From Bacteroidota bacterium (GTDB lineage Bacteria > Bacteroidota > Bacteroidia > Bacteroidales > PXBB01): a DNA stretch of 7,808 bases. The position numbers and the translations under genes were made by a program. The DNA lies in the NCBI GenBank assembly GCA_022708385.1, contig JAKIYU010000118.1, forward strand, positions 1 to 7,808, read 5' to 3'. The notes under the pieces are model-generated. The model saw nothing but the letters and a program-made list of their open reading frames with translations. It was not told the DNA's origin and searched no databases. Shown here one piece after another: positions 1-7,112 of this stretch. Positions within the stretch are counted from its first letter, which is position 1. The number at the start of each line of letters is the position of its first letter.

Positions 1-2
1 TT

Positions 3-545
3 ATTGCGGCATACCCACTCTACTTACTCATTGAACATATAAATTATAAAAGGCAAAAAACGACACAGCTGATTAAGTATTCCATAATCGCTTTGGTTTT
101 TTTATACCCCTATATTATAATTTTCAACAAATCTCAGGCAAACACCATCCCTGTAAATGAAAAATACCTGGAAGCCAATGAAATTTATCTTCATAATAAA
201 ATGAAAAAAAACGAAAAAACGGATGGCATTAAAGTGTATTATGCGGGATGGAAAGGCGGCCTCCTTTTTTACAAATACAAGTTTGCCGAAAATAATAAAA
301 CAATTCATTTGACAGATAATATAGAATTCATCCAGACAAATGATATAGTTTTAGTATGCAACGACAGCTTAAAGAAAGTACTATCAGACACCTATACGCT
401 TGTTTCTCTTGACTCTTGCCTTAATGCCACACTGTATTTAACAACCCCAAAAAACCATTGTGATGCCTTTCAGTCAACCATAAACAAATCGGCTGAAATA
501 CCATCGGCAAAAAGCTTTCCCTTGTCTGTAAGAACCAAAAAATGA
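3..545 (+). CDS. C-terminal part of a membrane protein, possibly a PMT/ArnT-like glycosyltransferase (5'-partial)
   Basis: The frame is open from the left edge (first whole codon at position 3) to a TGA at 543-545, giving 180 residues with no natural start inside the window; a TTG at 93 would start in the middle of a membrane segment and is not a credible start. Visible are a hydrophobic stretch at the very edge (AAYPLYLLI), a basic loop (NYKRQKTTQ), a second membrane segment (IIALVFLYPYIIIF), and then a hydrophilic domain of roughly 130 residues. One last membrane helix followed by a soluble extracytoplasmic domain resembles the C-terminus of Bacteroidota membrane glycosyltransferases of the PMT/ArnT type, which use lipid-linked sugars, but no catalytic motif lies in the window, so the function is a weak inference. 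The last 25 codons are antisense to the 3' end of hemW. A family-typical end may lie just before the overlap, so the tail could be an extension caused by loss of an earlier stop. Confidence 0.6.
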   Translation: MAAYPLYLLIEHINYKRQKTTQLIKYSIIALVFLYPYIIIFNKSQANTIPVNEKYLEANEIYLHNKMKKNEKTDGIKVYYAGWKGGLLFYKYKFAENNKTIHLTDNIEFIQTNDIVLVCNDSLKKVLSDTYTLVSLDSCLNATLYLTTPKNHCDAFQSTINKSAEIPSAKSFPLSVRTKK

Positions 546-1624
546 TTCGTATTACTTAGCAATCCCTGCTCTAAGTATTTTCCTGATTGCTTCACCAAAT
601 AGTTGTAAAACCGGCTGTCAAAAATATTCTTCACATAATCCATATCACACCCCCAAAGCGTTCTCAGTGCAGTAAGTACATATTCGTTGTACCGTGTTTT
701 TTCATCCAATTGTTCTTCTTCGCTGAAAGTATTGCCCTCCGCAATATTTTTTATATAAACTGAGGTATTGGCCACATTCCACGACCTCATTTGAGCATAA
801 AATGAATGGGCCGAAGCGCCGAAACCCAGATAAGGCTTCCGTTGCCAATAGCCCAGGTTATGTTTCGAATAGTAGTTTTCAAAACAAAAATTAGATATCT
901 CGTAATGAATCATGTTGTTTGCATGTGCAACTTTTAAAAGAATCTCAAAATGTCTTACAGCCTGCTGTTCAGATGGTTTATTTTTTTTCTCTTTGTTAAT
1001 CAGTACATGTAACGGGGTTCGGGGTTCTACAGTAAGACAATAGGCCGACAGGTGCTGCAAATTTAAACTGATAAACATTTCGAGATTTTCCTCCCAGTCT
1101 TTTGTGGTTTGCTCCGGAATGCCATAAATTAGGTCAATATTTATATTGTTATAACCCGTATCCCTGGCCAGATTAATCGCCCGTTCAGCCAGTGCGGCAT
1201 TATGTTGGCGGCCAAGGTACTTCAGGTCTTTTTCCTTGAACGATTGTATGCCCAGGCTTAGCCTGTTGACCCCCATATCGCGCCAGGCATTTAACACTTC
1301 TGCCGAAATATCATCAGGGTTGGCTTCAAGGGTAAATTCAATATCATTATCCCAGCCAAAGTGGCATCTCAAAGAATCTGTAATACGCTTCAGTTCATCA
1401 GGAGGCAGTTGCGATGGTGTTCCACCACCAAAATACAAACTTTTTATTCCCTTGTCAAAGCCGCCTTCTGCGGGTAACTGCTTTAGCTTATCTTTTTTCA
1501 GGGAAATTTCCTTAATTAATGCATCCACATAAGCCTGGTGCAGCTTCTTTGACGTTGAAAAATGAAAGTTGCAATAGTGACAGGCCTTACGGCAAAATGG
1601 TATATGTATATAAATCCCCGCCAA
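470..1624 (-). CDS. hemW: HemW, radical-SAM-type heme chaperone (HemN-like)
   Basis: The 384-residue protein begins MAGIYIHIPFC, as this family normally does. The iron-sulfur ligands C11, C15 and C18 form CxxxCxxC, and the next position is F20 (YCNF) rather than the fourth cysteine of true HemN coproporphyrinogen oxidases, which favours HemW. Also visible are GGGTPS (66-71), EANPDD (about 100-105), LGIQSF (about 124-129), DLIYGIP (164-170), HNLGYW (255-260), YLGFGASAHS (265-274) and a HemW C-terminal domain after about 310. Known role of the family: it binds heme and hands it to respiratory enzymes in the cytoplasm or at the membrane; older annotations call it oxygen-independent coproporphyrinogen III oxidase. 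The start is TTG, since an in-frame TAA lies two codons upstream and homologues begin at this residue. Only 3 nt separate it from the stop of the amidase gene, so co-transcription and possibly coupled translation are likely. The length is normal and nothing is broken. Confidence 0.95.
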   Translation of the reverse strand: MAGIYIHIPFCRKACHYCNFHFSTSKKLHQAYVDALIKEISLKKDKLKQLPAEGGFDKGIKSLYFGGGTPSQLPPDELKRITDSLRCHFGWDNDIEFTLEANPDDISAEVLNAWRDMGVNRLSLGIQSFKEKDLKYLGRQHNAALAERAINLARDTGYNNINIDLIYGIPEQTTKDWEENLEMFISLNLQHLSAYCLTVEPRTPLHVLINKEKKNKPSEQQAVRHFEILLKVAHANNMIHYEISNFCFENYYSKHNLGYWQRKPYLGFGASAHSFYAQMRSWNVANTSVYIKNIAEGNTFSEEEQLDEKTRYNEYVLTALRTLWGCDMDYVKNIFDSRFYNYLVKQSGKYLEQGLLSNTNHFLVLTDKGKLFADGISADLFMVD

Positions 1625-1627
1625 GCG

Positions 1628-4600
1628 TTAATTTATCATTACTTTTCTGGTAACTCTTTCGCCCTTTCCGCTAGTAACACTAAGATAATAAATACCCGAA
1701 GCCGGCCTTGAATCAGCTTTAATGATTATATCATGTTTCCCCGCATCATAATGCAAGATGTCATTTCCCAGAAAATCCCTGCCCAGCTGATCTGTCAATG
1801 TAATTTTAATGTCGGAAGCCTGTGTTAAAACAAGCTGAACAACAAACTGCCCCGAAACAGGATTGTTTAAAATATTTACGGTAAATGAGACATCCTGTTC
1901 ATCTATAGAATTCGCATTAAGTACCTGAATAAAATCGGTTTTTACCAATGTATCATTTCTGCACAGGTTATTGGTGGCTATCAGTTGAACTGTGTAATAG
2001 CCTATTGCAGTGTACTGATGCCAGGGATTGGCATCGGTTGACACATAAGAATCTCCGAACGACCAGTAATAATCTGAGGCTTGGGCCGACTGGTTTACAA
2101 AATAAGCGTTAGCAGCAGGTAAATAAATTATGGAATCAATAACTGAAAAGTCTGCAACAGGTTTCGGGTTTACAACAATATACTGGCTTAACGATAAGGT
2201 ATCGGCATTTCCGAAATTATCATACACCCTGAGCTCAACGCCATAAGTGCCTGGCGTGTTGTAAATCACTACAGGATTAGGCTGATTGCTTGTCCCCGGG
2301 CTTCCTCCCTGAAAAACCCAATCGTACGATGTGGCCCCATTGCTTTGATTGCTGAAGAAAATACTGTCGCCCTCACAAATGCTGTTGGTGTGTGCAATGA
2401 AGTTGGCCGCAAGGGTGGAGGATGTATTATACACCACCTGACCGTTGCTGGTTTTCACATTACTGAACAAACCTGCATTGTTTTTTGCTTTGACCGACAC
2501 ATAGTACACCATGTTAAAGGTTAGGTTTAATCCGCTGTGGGTAATAGCGGTATCGGTTCCGTTGTTGGTCCAGCCCACTGTATTTGAATCACCCGGTGCA
2601 GTACCAATGGCATACCAGTAATCGGCAATTCCCGATTGCATGTCAGTTGAGGCGCTCCAGTTTGCTGATATTTCGGTATATGAGGCTGTGGTATCAATAT
2701 CCGCCCCTGTTCCATCATTGACGAACCCAATATCAGACGGATTTGTCCAGTCCACATTCAGGTCGTGATAAGCAATTCCAGAGATATTCCCGGCCGTATC
2801 TATAACCAGAGACTTTATTTTTGCAGAAGACACATTAGGTGAAGGGTTTTGATATCTAATGTCTTTAGTGGGATTGTTTCCCAGGGTAATGCTAGCCGTA
2901 TTGGTTCTGGTGCGGTACACTTTAAGTTCATTAACAGTCAGCTTGCTGTTGCCACTGCGGAAAGAAATATAATTTCCGTTTGTAGAAAGAGGACTGGTAT
3001 CTTTCCACGAGCCTATGAGGGTATTATCTCTATACACAAAGTGGTCGCCTGTAATTCTATCATAAATAATTTTATAATCATAAAAAGTACCTACAGACGT
3101 AACAATATCATCAATTTCATCCACCATAGTAAAAACATTATTGGTTACTTTGTAAAATTCGAGTTTGTTTGTTTCAATACGGAACCATACAAAATAGGAA
3201 TTACCTCTGTTTGTTTGGGAAGCGTCGTCGCAAAAATAATGGAAACCAAAACGCCTGCCATTGGCATGACCTGCGCCTTCAATTTTAGCAATAAAATGAT
3301 ACAGATACCTGTTGGAAAGAGTCTGGTCTAAGGCAGAATAGATATTAGTATTGTTTACCGACTCATCGGATTGTACCAGTGAACCGTTATTGACTGTCCA
3401 TGTACCGCTACCAGAAGGCACTGTCCAAACGGTGGGGTCTAAATTGTCAAAATTATCGGCAAAGAAACCCCTTTGGGCATTAGCTCTCCAGTAAGTGCCG
3501 TTAAAGTCGATTACCTGATAATACTTTTTCGAGACCCCGCTGCCCCCTGTATTATCGGCATCCGTAAAGGTGGCTGTAAAGTCCTGTGTCTTCCAGTTGC
3601 CCGTTGTAGCAATAGAAGTTGTTGGGGGAATAGTGTCGCAATAAGGAATAGTAAAACTGGGTCCTACTGTAAAGGTAGTGCCATCCCAAATACGCCAGTA
3701 ATAAGTGGCACCATTTGTAACAGAAAGGGGCGTCGTACCATTTGATTGCAACACAAAGCCGGTAGGTCCGGTATATGTAGTTAATCCTGACACCCATTTC
3801 TGATAGGGATTGCTATAATCCGATGCCTGTGATAATTGAATGTACCAACCTGTTCCGCTATTGGTCCAGCTAAATGTAAAACTGATATTCGGGCATGATG
3901 ACACCACAACTTGTAAATTGGCAGGGCCTGCAGGTGTGGTTGTGCCACAATTATCAATGATGGTTTTTGTACCCGTTCTAATGGAAGGGAGGTATCCGTA
4001 AAGTGTTGTACCGGGGCAAGTGGTCTGGCCCACATCTTTATGACCACATATTCTTGGTTTTACCTGCCATCCATAAGCCTGAGTGGTCATGCCGGTTGAT
4101 GAGGTGGGGTCAAAGCCTTTGTGGTCGTACCACCATGCGAGAAAAGCTTTTAGTTTATCGAGTTGAACAGTTGTTGGCAATGTTACATCAGCATTACCCA
4201 GAAAGTTGAGACCTATAGAACCATCGTTTGCGCTTCCCGCATGGGCACCCCTCACATCTGTGTTAGGCATATTGGGGTTATGCCTCCCCTGAAACATGTT
4301 GCCAAATTTATCAAAAAGATAATTGTATCCAATGTCAGCCCAACCCAGTGTATTTACATGATAATTCCAATAGCCCCTTACAACGGTAGCGCCATCAGTA
4401 TAGGTGTCGGGTGAAGCACCATGATGAACTACTGTGTGAGTGGGCGTAATATTAGTATAAGAGCTGGTATTATGACAGGCTGTATAGCTTCCACACCATT
4501 GCGAGCGGGGTATAATGGCCGGCAGCACAGGACATTCCTGGATTTCCTTCACACCCTTACCGGAATTATCCTCTCTGCGGATAGGCGCACCTGTCCCTGT

Positions 4601-5101
4601 CATATCCATAAGCGAAAGTCTTACATAATCCACACTTGCGCCATGAGATGGTATCAGCATAAACTCCAGTTCGTGATGTGGGTTTTCGTTTTCAAGAAAA
4701 AGCAGGTCAGTCCAATTCAGCATGGTGGGTGTTTCATTCCTGCTTACATAACCTTCGTCCTGGTACCAGGGACCCCACTCCTGCCCTTTTACCCTTGCCC
4801 TGTATTTTACTATAAAAGCCGATACAGGGTACTCGTCGCCTGTGGCATTCCAGCCTAAACCAAAACAAGTAAAACTGACAGGCGTTTTCATAGTAAAGTA
4901 AAACGAACCATCCTGCTGCCTTATCAGGGACGACGACCAGTTAATTAATGCTCCGATTGACTGTGACTTTTCAAAATTATCGGTCACTTCATCGGGCACA
5001 GGGGAATAATCAGCTTTATTGAAATGGAAATTATTACTTATCTGGGCTTCAAGAACAGACACCGTAATAAGTAACAAAACGGTTATAAGTATATTCTTCA
5101 T
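1628..5101 (-). CDS. Secreted multidomain N-acetylmuramoyl-L-alanine amidase (PGRP/amidase-2) with PKD domains and T9SS sorting tail
   Basis: The protein has 1157 residues from the ATG at 5101. The frame opens at a TTG at 5140, but the ATG puts a clean signal peptide first (MKNILITVLLL...LEAQ, about 1-20) and the TTG lies upstream of the predicted transcription start. Order: beta-rich N-domain (about 21-185); PGRP/amidase-2 domain (about 198-375) with probable zinc ligands H226 (VVHHG), H354 and C362 (GHKDVGQTTCPG) and catalytic Tyr259 (DIGYNY), the same H-x7-C spacing as T7 lysozyme; Fn3-like module (about 391-488); Ig-like module starting near 490, interrupted by a concanavalin/LamG-like insert (about 547-730) and resuming to about 785; Fn3 (about 787-893); two PKD domains (about 897-980 and 982-1062); type A T9SS tail (about 1070-1157). 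Inferred role: cleaving the bond between muramic acid and the stem peptide outside the cell, exported by T9SS and perhaps anchored at the surface. The domain limits are by eye. All metal-site residues are present, so I expect activity. The target could be self, prey or debris; the sequence does not say. Confidence 0.9.
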   Translation of the reverse strand: MKNILITVLLLITVSVLEAQISNNFHFNKADYSPVPDEVTDNFEKSQSIGALINWSSSLIRQQDGSFYFTMKTPVSFTCFGLGWNATGDEYPVSAFIVKYRARVKGQEWGPWYQDEGYVSRNETPTMLNWTDLLFLENENPHHELEFMLIPSHGASVDYVRLSLMDMTGTGAPIRREDNSGKGVKEIQECPVLPAIIPRSQWCGSYTACHNTSSYTNITPTHTVVHHGASPDTYTDGATVVRGYWNYHVNTLGWADIGYNYLFDKFGNMFQGRHNPNMPNTDVRGAHAGSANDGSIGLNFLGNADVTLPTTVQLDKLKAFLAWWYDHKGFDPTSSTGMTTQAYGWQVKPRICGHKDVGQTTCPGTTLYGYLPSIRTGTKTIIDNCGTTTPAGPANLQVVVSSCPNISFTFSWTNSGTGWYIQLSQASDYSNPYQKWVSGLTTYTGPTGFVLQSNGTTPLSVTNGATYYWRIWDGTTFTVGPSFTIPYCDTIPPTTSIATTGNWKTQDFTATFTDADNTGGSGVSKKYYQVIDFNGTYWRANAQRGFFADNFDNLDPTVWTVPSGSGTWTVNNGSLVQSDESVNNTNIYSALDQTLSNRYLYHFIAKIEGAGHANGRRFGFHYFCDDASQTNRGNSYFVWFRIETNKLEFYKVTNNVFTMVDEIDDIVTSVGTFYDYKIIYDRITGDHFVYRDNTLIGSWKDTSPLSTNGNYISFRSGNSKLTVNELKVYRTRTNTASITLGNNPTKDIRYQNPSPNVSSAKIKSLVIDTAGNISGIAYHDLNVDWTNPSDIGFVNDGTGADIDTTASYTEISANWSASTDMQSGIADYWYAIGTAPGDSNTVGWTNNGTDTAITHSGLNLTFNMVYYVSVKAKNNAGLFSNVKTSNGQVVYNTSSTLAANFIAHTNSICEGDSIFFSNQSNGATSYDWVFQGGSPGTSNQPNPVVIYNTPGTYGVELRVYDNFGNADTLSLSQYIVVNPKPVADFSVIDSIIYLPAANAYFVNQSAQASDYYWSFGDSYVSTDANPWHQYTAIGYYTVQLIATNNLCRNDTLVKTDFIQVLNANSIDEQDVSFTVNILNNPVSGQFVVQLVLTQASDIKITLTDQLGRDFLGNDILHYDAGKHDIIIKADSRPASGIYYLSVTSGKGERVTRKVMIN

Positions 5102-5106
5102 AAAAT

Positions 5107-5147
5107 TTAAAATTTGGTAAACTTTTTGCAAATTTACCAAATTTTAA
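5107..5147. repeat. Perfect 15-bp inverted repeat around the amidase promoter
   Basis: The left arm TTAAAATTTGGTAAA (5107-5121) and right arm TTTACCAAATTTTAA (5133-5147) are exact reverse complements, separated by 11 nt. The right arm overlaps the -7 element TAAATTTG (5129-5136), and the left arm covers the expected transcription start and leader. The placement suggests an operator for a dimeric regulator. The alternative is an AT-rich terminator hairpin for the former OmpA-family gene ending at 5173; it has only one GG/CC pair block and no long T-run, so it would be weak. I see no other copy in the window. Confidence 0.65.
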
Positions 5148-5157
5148 TAAAAACAAA
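5129..5157 (-). promoter_or_regulatory. Bacteroidota-type promoter for the amidase-hemW transcript
   Basis: Read on the minus strand, TTTG (5157-5154) is followed by a 17-nt spacer and TAAATTTG (5136-5129). This matches the Bacteroidota housekeeping sigma consensus TTTG/TTG...TAnnTTTG. Transcription would begin around 5120-5125, leaving a leader of about 20 nt before the ATG at 5101. The TAAATTTG element lies downstream of the alternative TTG start at 5140, which argues for the ATG. No strong Shine-Dalgarno is seen; the leader is AT-rich, as usual in this phylum. The -7 element overlaps the right arm of the inverted repeat at 5107-5147. Confidence 0.7.
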
Positions 5158-5172
5158 TTTCAGATAAAAAAC

Positions 5173-5380
5173 TTATAGTTTAATAATTCTGAACTCTGCT
5201 CTTCGGTTCATCTGATGTTGCTCTTCGGTACAAGGTACGGTCACTTTACCTTCACATTCGCATTCATTTACCAGTTTGGTTTCGCCATAGCCCTTGCCAT
5301 AAATTCTTTCAGGTTTCGAAATCCGTTGTTTAATATATGCTGCTGATGACTTAGCTCTGTTGTCGGATAACCTTATATTG
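5173..5380 (-). pseudogene. 3' remnant of an OmpA-family outer-membrane/peptidoglycan-binding protein, cut by an IS
   Basis: The minus strand reads 68 codons and a TAA (5173-5175), beginning NIRLSDNRAKSSAAYIKQRI and ending with MNRRAEFRIIKL. The LSxNRAKS and NRRxEFRI motifs are the hallmark end of the OmpA C-terminal domain, which in this family binds diaminopimelate in peptidoglycan; a Cys-containing loop (NECECEG...VPCTEEQ) lies between them, as in many Bacteroidota members. No start is present: homology stops after one base of a broken codon at 5380, and the IS left end begins at 5381, in which frame a TAA follows within seven codons. The remnant lies 71 nt upstream of the amidase ATG on the same strand, so the intact gene once preceded it. 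It is almost certainly not expressed as a working protein. Confidence 0.85.
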
Positions 5381-5708
5381 TGAAGTGGCTTAAAAAATTA
5401 GGACAGTTAACCTAAAGTAAATAATTACGTAAACCCCCAAAAAACTGTCTATTATGAAAGAAAAAAGAAGGAAATTTACATCAGCATTTAAAACCAAAGT
5501 AGTTTTAGAAGCCTTAAAAGAGCGTACAACGCTAAGCGAGTTGTCTCAGAAATACGAAGTACATCCAAACATAATCGGGAAGTGGAAAACAGAGTTTTTA
5601 GAGAACGCCTCACTGGTTTTCGATAAGAACAATAAGAAAGAAAGCACAAACACAGAACATGATGAGCTTTATAAGGAAATAGGAAAGATGAATCGCAGAA
5701 ATTACTAA
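5381..5708 (+). mobile_element. Fragment of an IS3-family insertion sequence: left end plus orfA only
   Basis: The left end is placed at TGAAGTGGCTTAAAAA (from 5381), the TGAAGTG-type terminus common in Bacteroidota IS3 relatives, and OmpA homology stops at 5380, which independently fixes the border. orfA begins 73 nt in. A 7-bp inverted repeat (GACAGTT 5402-5408, AACTGTC 5443-5449) spans the leader before orfA. No orfB (DDE integrase domain), no frameshift window and no matching right terminal repeat occur in the rest of the window, so the element cannot move by itself. The right limit given is the orfA stop; recognisable IS sequence really fades near 5690. Target-site duplications cannot be tested because the right end is missing. 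Confidence 0.75.
5454..5708 (+). CDS. IS3-family transposase OrfA, C-terminally truncated
   Basis: The 84-residue frame starts at an ATG and reads MKEKRRKFTSAFKTK, then LSELSQKYEVHPNIIGKWK, the helix-turn-helix of the transposase-8 (HTH_Tnp_1) family that binds the terminal repeats. The following segment matches the usual OrfA linker (FLENASLVFDKN... ELYKEIGK). Full-length relatives continue as a leucine-zipper-like region of the type xxENDFLKK and reach about 95-105 residues, with orfB overlapping in the -1 frame. Here the homology stops at about residue 79 and the frame ends with NRRNY and a TAA. It cannot form the OrfAB transposase, but the DNA-binding part could still be made and repress or bind related elements; that last point is inference. 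Confidence 0.8.
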   Translation: MKEKRRKFTSAFKTKVVLEALKERTTLSELSQKYEVHPNIIGKWKTEFLENASLVFDKNNKKESTNTEHDELYKEIGKMNRRNY

Positions 5709-5735
5709 TTTTGTAAAACAAACACTAATTGAGTC

Positions 5736-6062
5736 CTAATAATAGGGGGCCAAACCAATATTATCACTAACACTATACATAAAAACCTGTTTTGTATTTT
5801 CTTCTTCTCTTAGATACCAAATATGCTCTTTATACCAATTTATTGAGTCGTTGGAATACTCAGGAATATGATATATTTTTTGGTTAATCGTTGTGTCGGT
5901 TGAAAACCGTAATAAAAATGAATAACCATTAGGGTGAGGTAACCAATATCTATAATAATTCCAAACTTTATTAGTATCAATTAATTTATTATAATTATTT
6001 TGGGCTTGTAAAGCACAATAAGCAAACAAAAGGCTGTTTATGAATAAAAAAAACTTTTTCAT
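5736..6062 (-). CDS. Truncated secreted protein, paralogue of the T9SS cargo at 6212-7105
   Basis: The 108-residue frame begins with a clear signal peptide (MKKFFLFINSLLFAYCALQAQ, cleavage near residue 21). The body aligns by eye with the intact neighbour: KVWNYYRY with KWTYTMTF, RFSTDTTINQKIYHI with RSVGDTSIQGHLCKI, and WYLREEENTKQVFMY with FMYEDSGKVFFY. The neighbour continues for another 200 residues to a sorting tail, whereas this frame stops after SDNIGLAPYY, about 50 nt from where IS homology ends. The missing part includes the T9SS tail, so if made it would reach the periplasm but not pass the T9SS. No Bacteroidota promoter consensus is visible in the 150 nt upstream. I do not recognise a biochemical function for the family. 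Most likely a decaying gene fragment. Confidence 0.6.
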   Translation of the reverse strand: MKKFFLFINSLLFAYCALQAQNNYNKLIDTNKVWNYYRYWLPHPNGYSFLLRFSTDTTINQKIYHIPEYSNDSINWYKEHIWYLREEENTKQVFMYSVSDNIGLAPYY

Positions 6063-6076
6063 AATTTGTGCGTTTT

Positions 6077-6169
6077 TTAATCAGTCAAAACCATTTTCTT
6101 TGTGTCAACAACTTTCCCATTTACCAGAAGTGAATACGTATAAATACCGGCTGCATTTATTTGTTTAAC
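6077..6169 (-). pseudogene. Orphan T9SS-type C-terminal tail scrap
   Basis: Thirty codons and a TAA (6077-6079) read NAAGIYTYSLLVNGK followed by VVDTKKM and VLTD. This is the last strand pair of a T9SS sorting tail (GIYTYSL...DTKKM) and matches the tail at 7113-7322 at 20 of 21 aligned residues. An in-frame TGA lies directly upstream (6170-6172), and there is no ATG and no protein body, so it is the leftover 3' end of a lost gene. It sits 14 nt upstream of the ATG of the truncated cargo gene at 6062. Confidence 0.7.
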
Positions 6170-6211
6170 TCATTATTGTTTATTTGAGGTTGACTATAAA
6201 CATTATATTTA

Positions 6212-7105
6212 TTACCGCAAAACAATAAAATTATTTATAGTTGTTTTTCCTTCAATGTCTATAACAACATTGTAAATGCCGTTGCTTAAGCTGGAAGTGG
6301 ATATTGATATCATATTAGTTTGTGAAGTTCCAGTTATTTCCAAATGTCCAAAAATATTATAGATGTTGTAATTAAAAGAATTGTCAATATTTGTCTCAAG
6401 GTTAATTTGTTCTGATGCAGGGTTAGGGAAAATAGCGATTTTTAAGGGATTATTAGTTTCATTAATTCCAACAAGTAGTGTATAGTCACAACTTGGTGCT
6501 GTATTAAAATTATAAGCACCAACTACGGCATCCTCATAGCATCTTAAAGGCCTAGCCCATTGAGCATCGCATCCCCCAAAAAGCCAAGGAAACATATAAT
6601 AAGTATCTCCAATATTTTCAATTACTACACCACTGTTACTAGGTATCCAGTTGAGAGATGAGGACGAACAATGCACATATAACTTTTTTAAAATATGAGA
6701 ATTGATATTTATTGAAGAAATTGAATCAATTGTGGTTGAAATATAATCAGTTGATGGATAATCACCAGGGTAAATTACTGTTGAATCCCCAATATTTCCA
6801 TTAAAATCATAAAGCATTTGAAATATATTTCGTGAGTTATCATAAAAAAACACCTTGCCACTATCTTCATACATAAATTCTTTTATGGGTCTTAAGTCAC
6901 AAAGTCCGGTATTCTTCTGTAATATTTTGCATAAATGTCCCTGAATTGAAGTATCTCCAACTGATCTAATAACAAATGTGTCAATATTATTAGACATATT
7001 AAAAGTCATTGTGTAAGTCCATTTTGCACCTATTGGAGCCCATTGGCTGTAAAGTGAATTGCAAAACAATATTATTATCGTTATATGCAAATAAAACTTT
7101 TTCAT
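6212..7105 (-). CDS. Secreted protein of unknown function with T9SS type A sorting tail
   Basis: The 297-residue protein has a signal peptide (MKKFYLHITIIILFCNSLYSQ, about 1-21), an unrecognised globular part (about 22-212) opening WAPIGAKWTY, and a type A T9SS tail (about 213-297) with the IFPNPASEQINLE motif, NIYNIFGHL, and SLSNGIYNVVI followed by a basic C-terminus. The globular part contains the pattern seen in many Bacteroidota cargo proteins (KWTY..., GDTSIQG..CK, KVFFYD, LYDFNGNIGD, VIENIGDTYYMFPW, then LRCYED and SCDY), which is a recognisable family without known activity to me. The four cysteines of the second half may pair. The ATG at 7105 is favoured by the signal peptide; the stop of the orphan tail lies 7 nt upstream. 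The truncated gene downstream is a paralogue. The expected product is exported across the outer membrane, with the tail removed. Confidence 0.85.
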   Translation of the reverse strand: MKKFYLHITIIILFCNSLYSQWAPIGAKWTYTMTFNMSNNIDTFVIRSVGDTSIQGHLCKILQKNTGLCDLRPIKEFMYEDSGKVFFYDNSRNIFQMLYDFNGNIGDSTVIYPGDYPSTDYISTTIDSISSININSHILKKLYVHCSSSSLNWIPSNSGVVIENIGDTYYMFPWLFGGCDAQWARPLRCYEDAVVGAYNFNTAPSCDYTLLVGINETNNPLKIAIFPNPASEQINLETNIDNSFNYNIYNIFGHLEITGTSQTNMISISTSSLSNGIYNVVIDIEGKTTINNFIVLR

Positions 7106-7112
7106 AATTTCT

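Noticed and set aside
102..308. 68-codon minus-strand open frame.
   Set aside because: Antisense to the membrane-protein end; the Phe/Ile-rich text is the complement of Lys/Asn codons.
1236..1532. 98-codon plus-strand open frame.
   Set aside because: Antisense to the conserved core of hemW, with low-complexity, cysteine-poor sequence and no motif.
4421..4858. 145-codon open frame on the plus strand, plus other plus-strand open frames within 2849-4414.
   Set aside because: They are antisense to well-supported amidase domains, with no signal peptide, membrane pattern or family motif; they are by-products of the amidase codon usage.
5402..5449. GACAGTT / AACTGTC inverted repeat before orfA as an independent regulatory RNA or terminator.
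   Set aside because: The 7-bp arms are 34 nt apart and lie within the IS left end, where transposase-binding repeats are expected; noted under the IS only.
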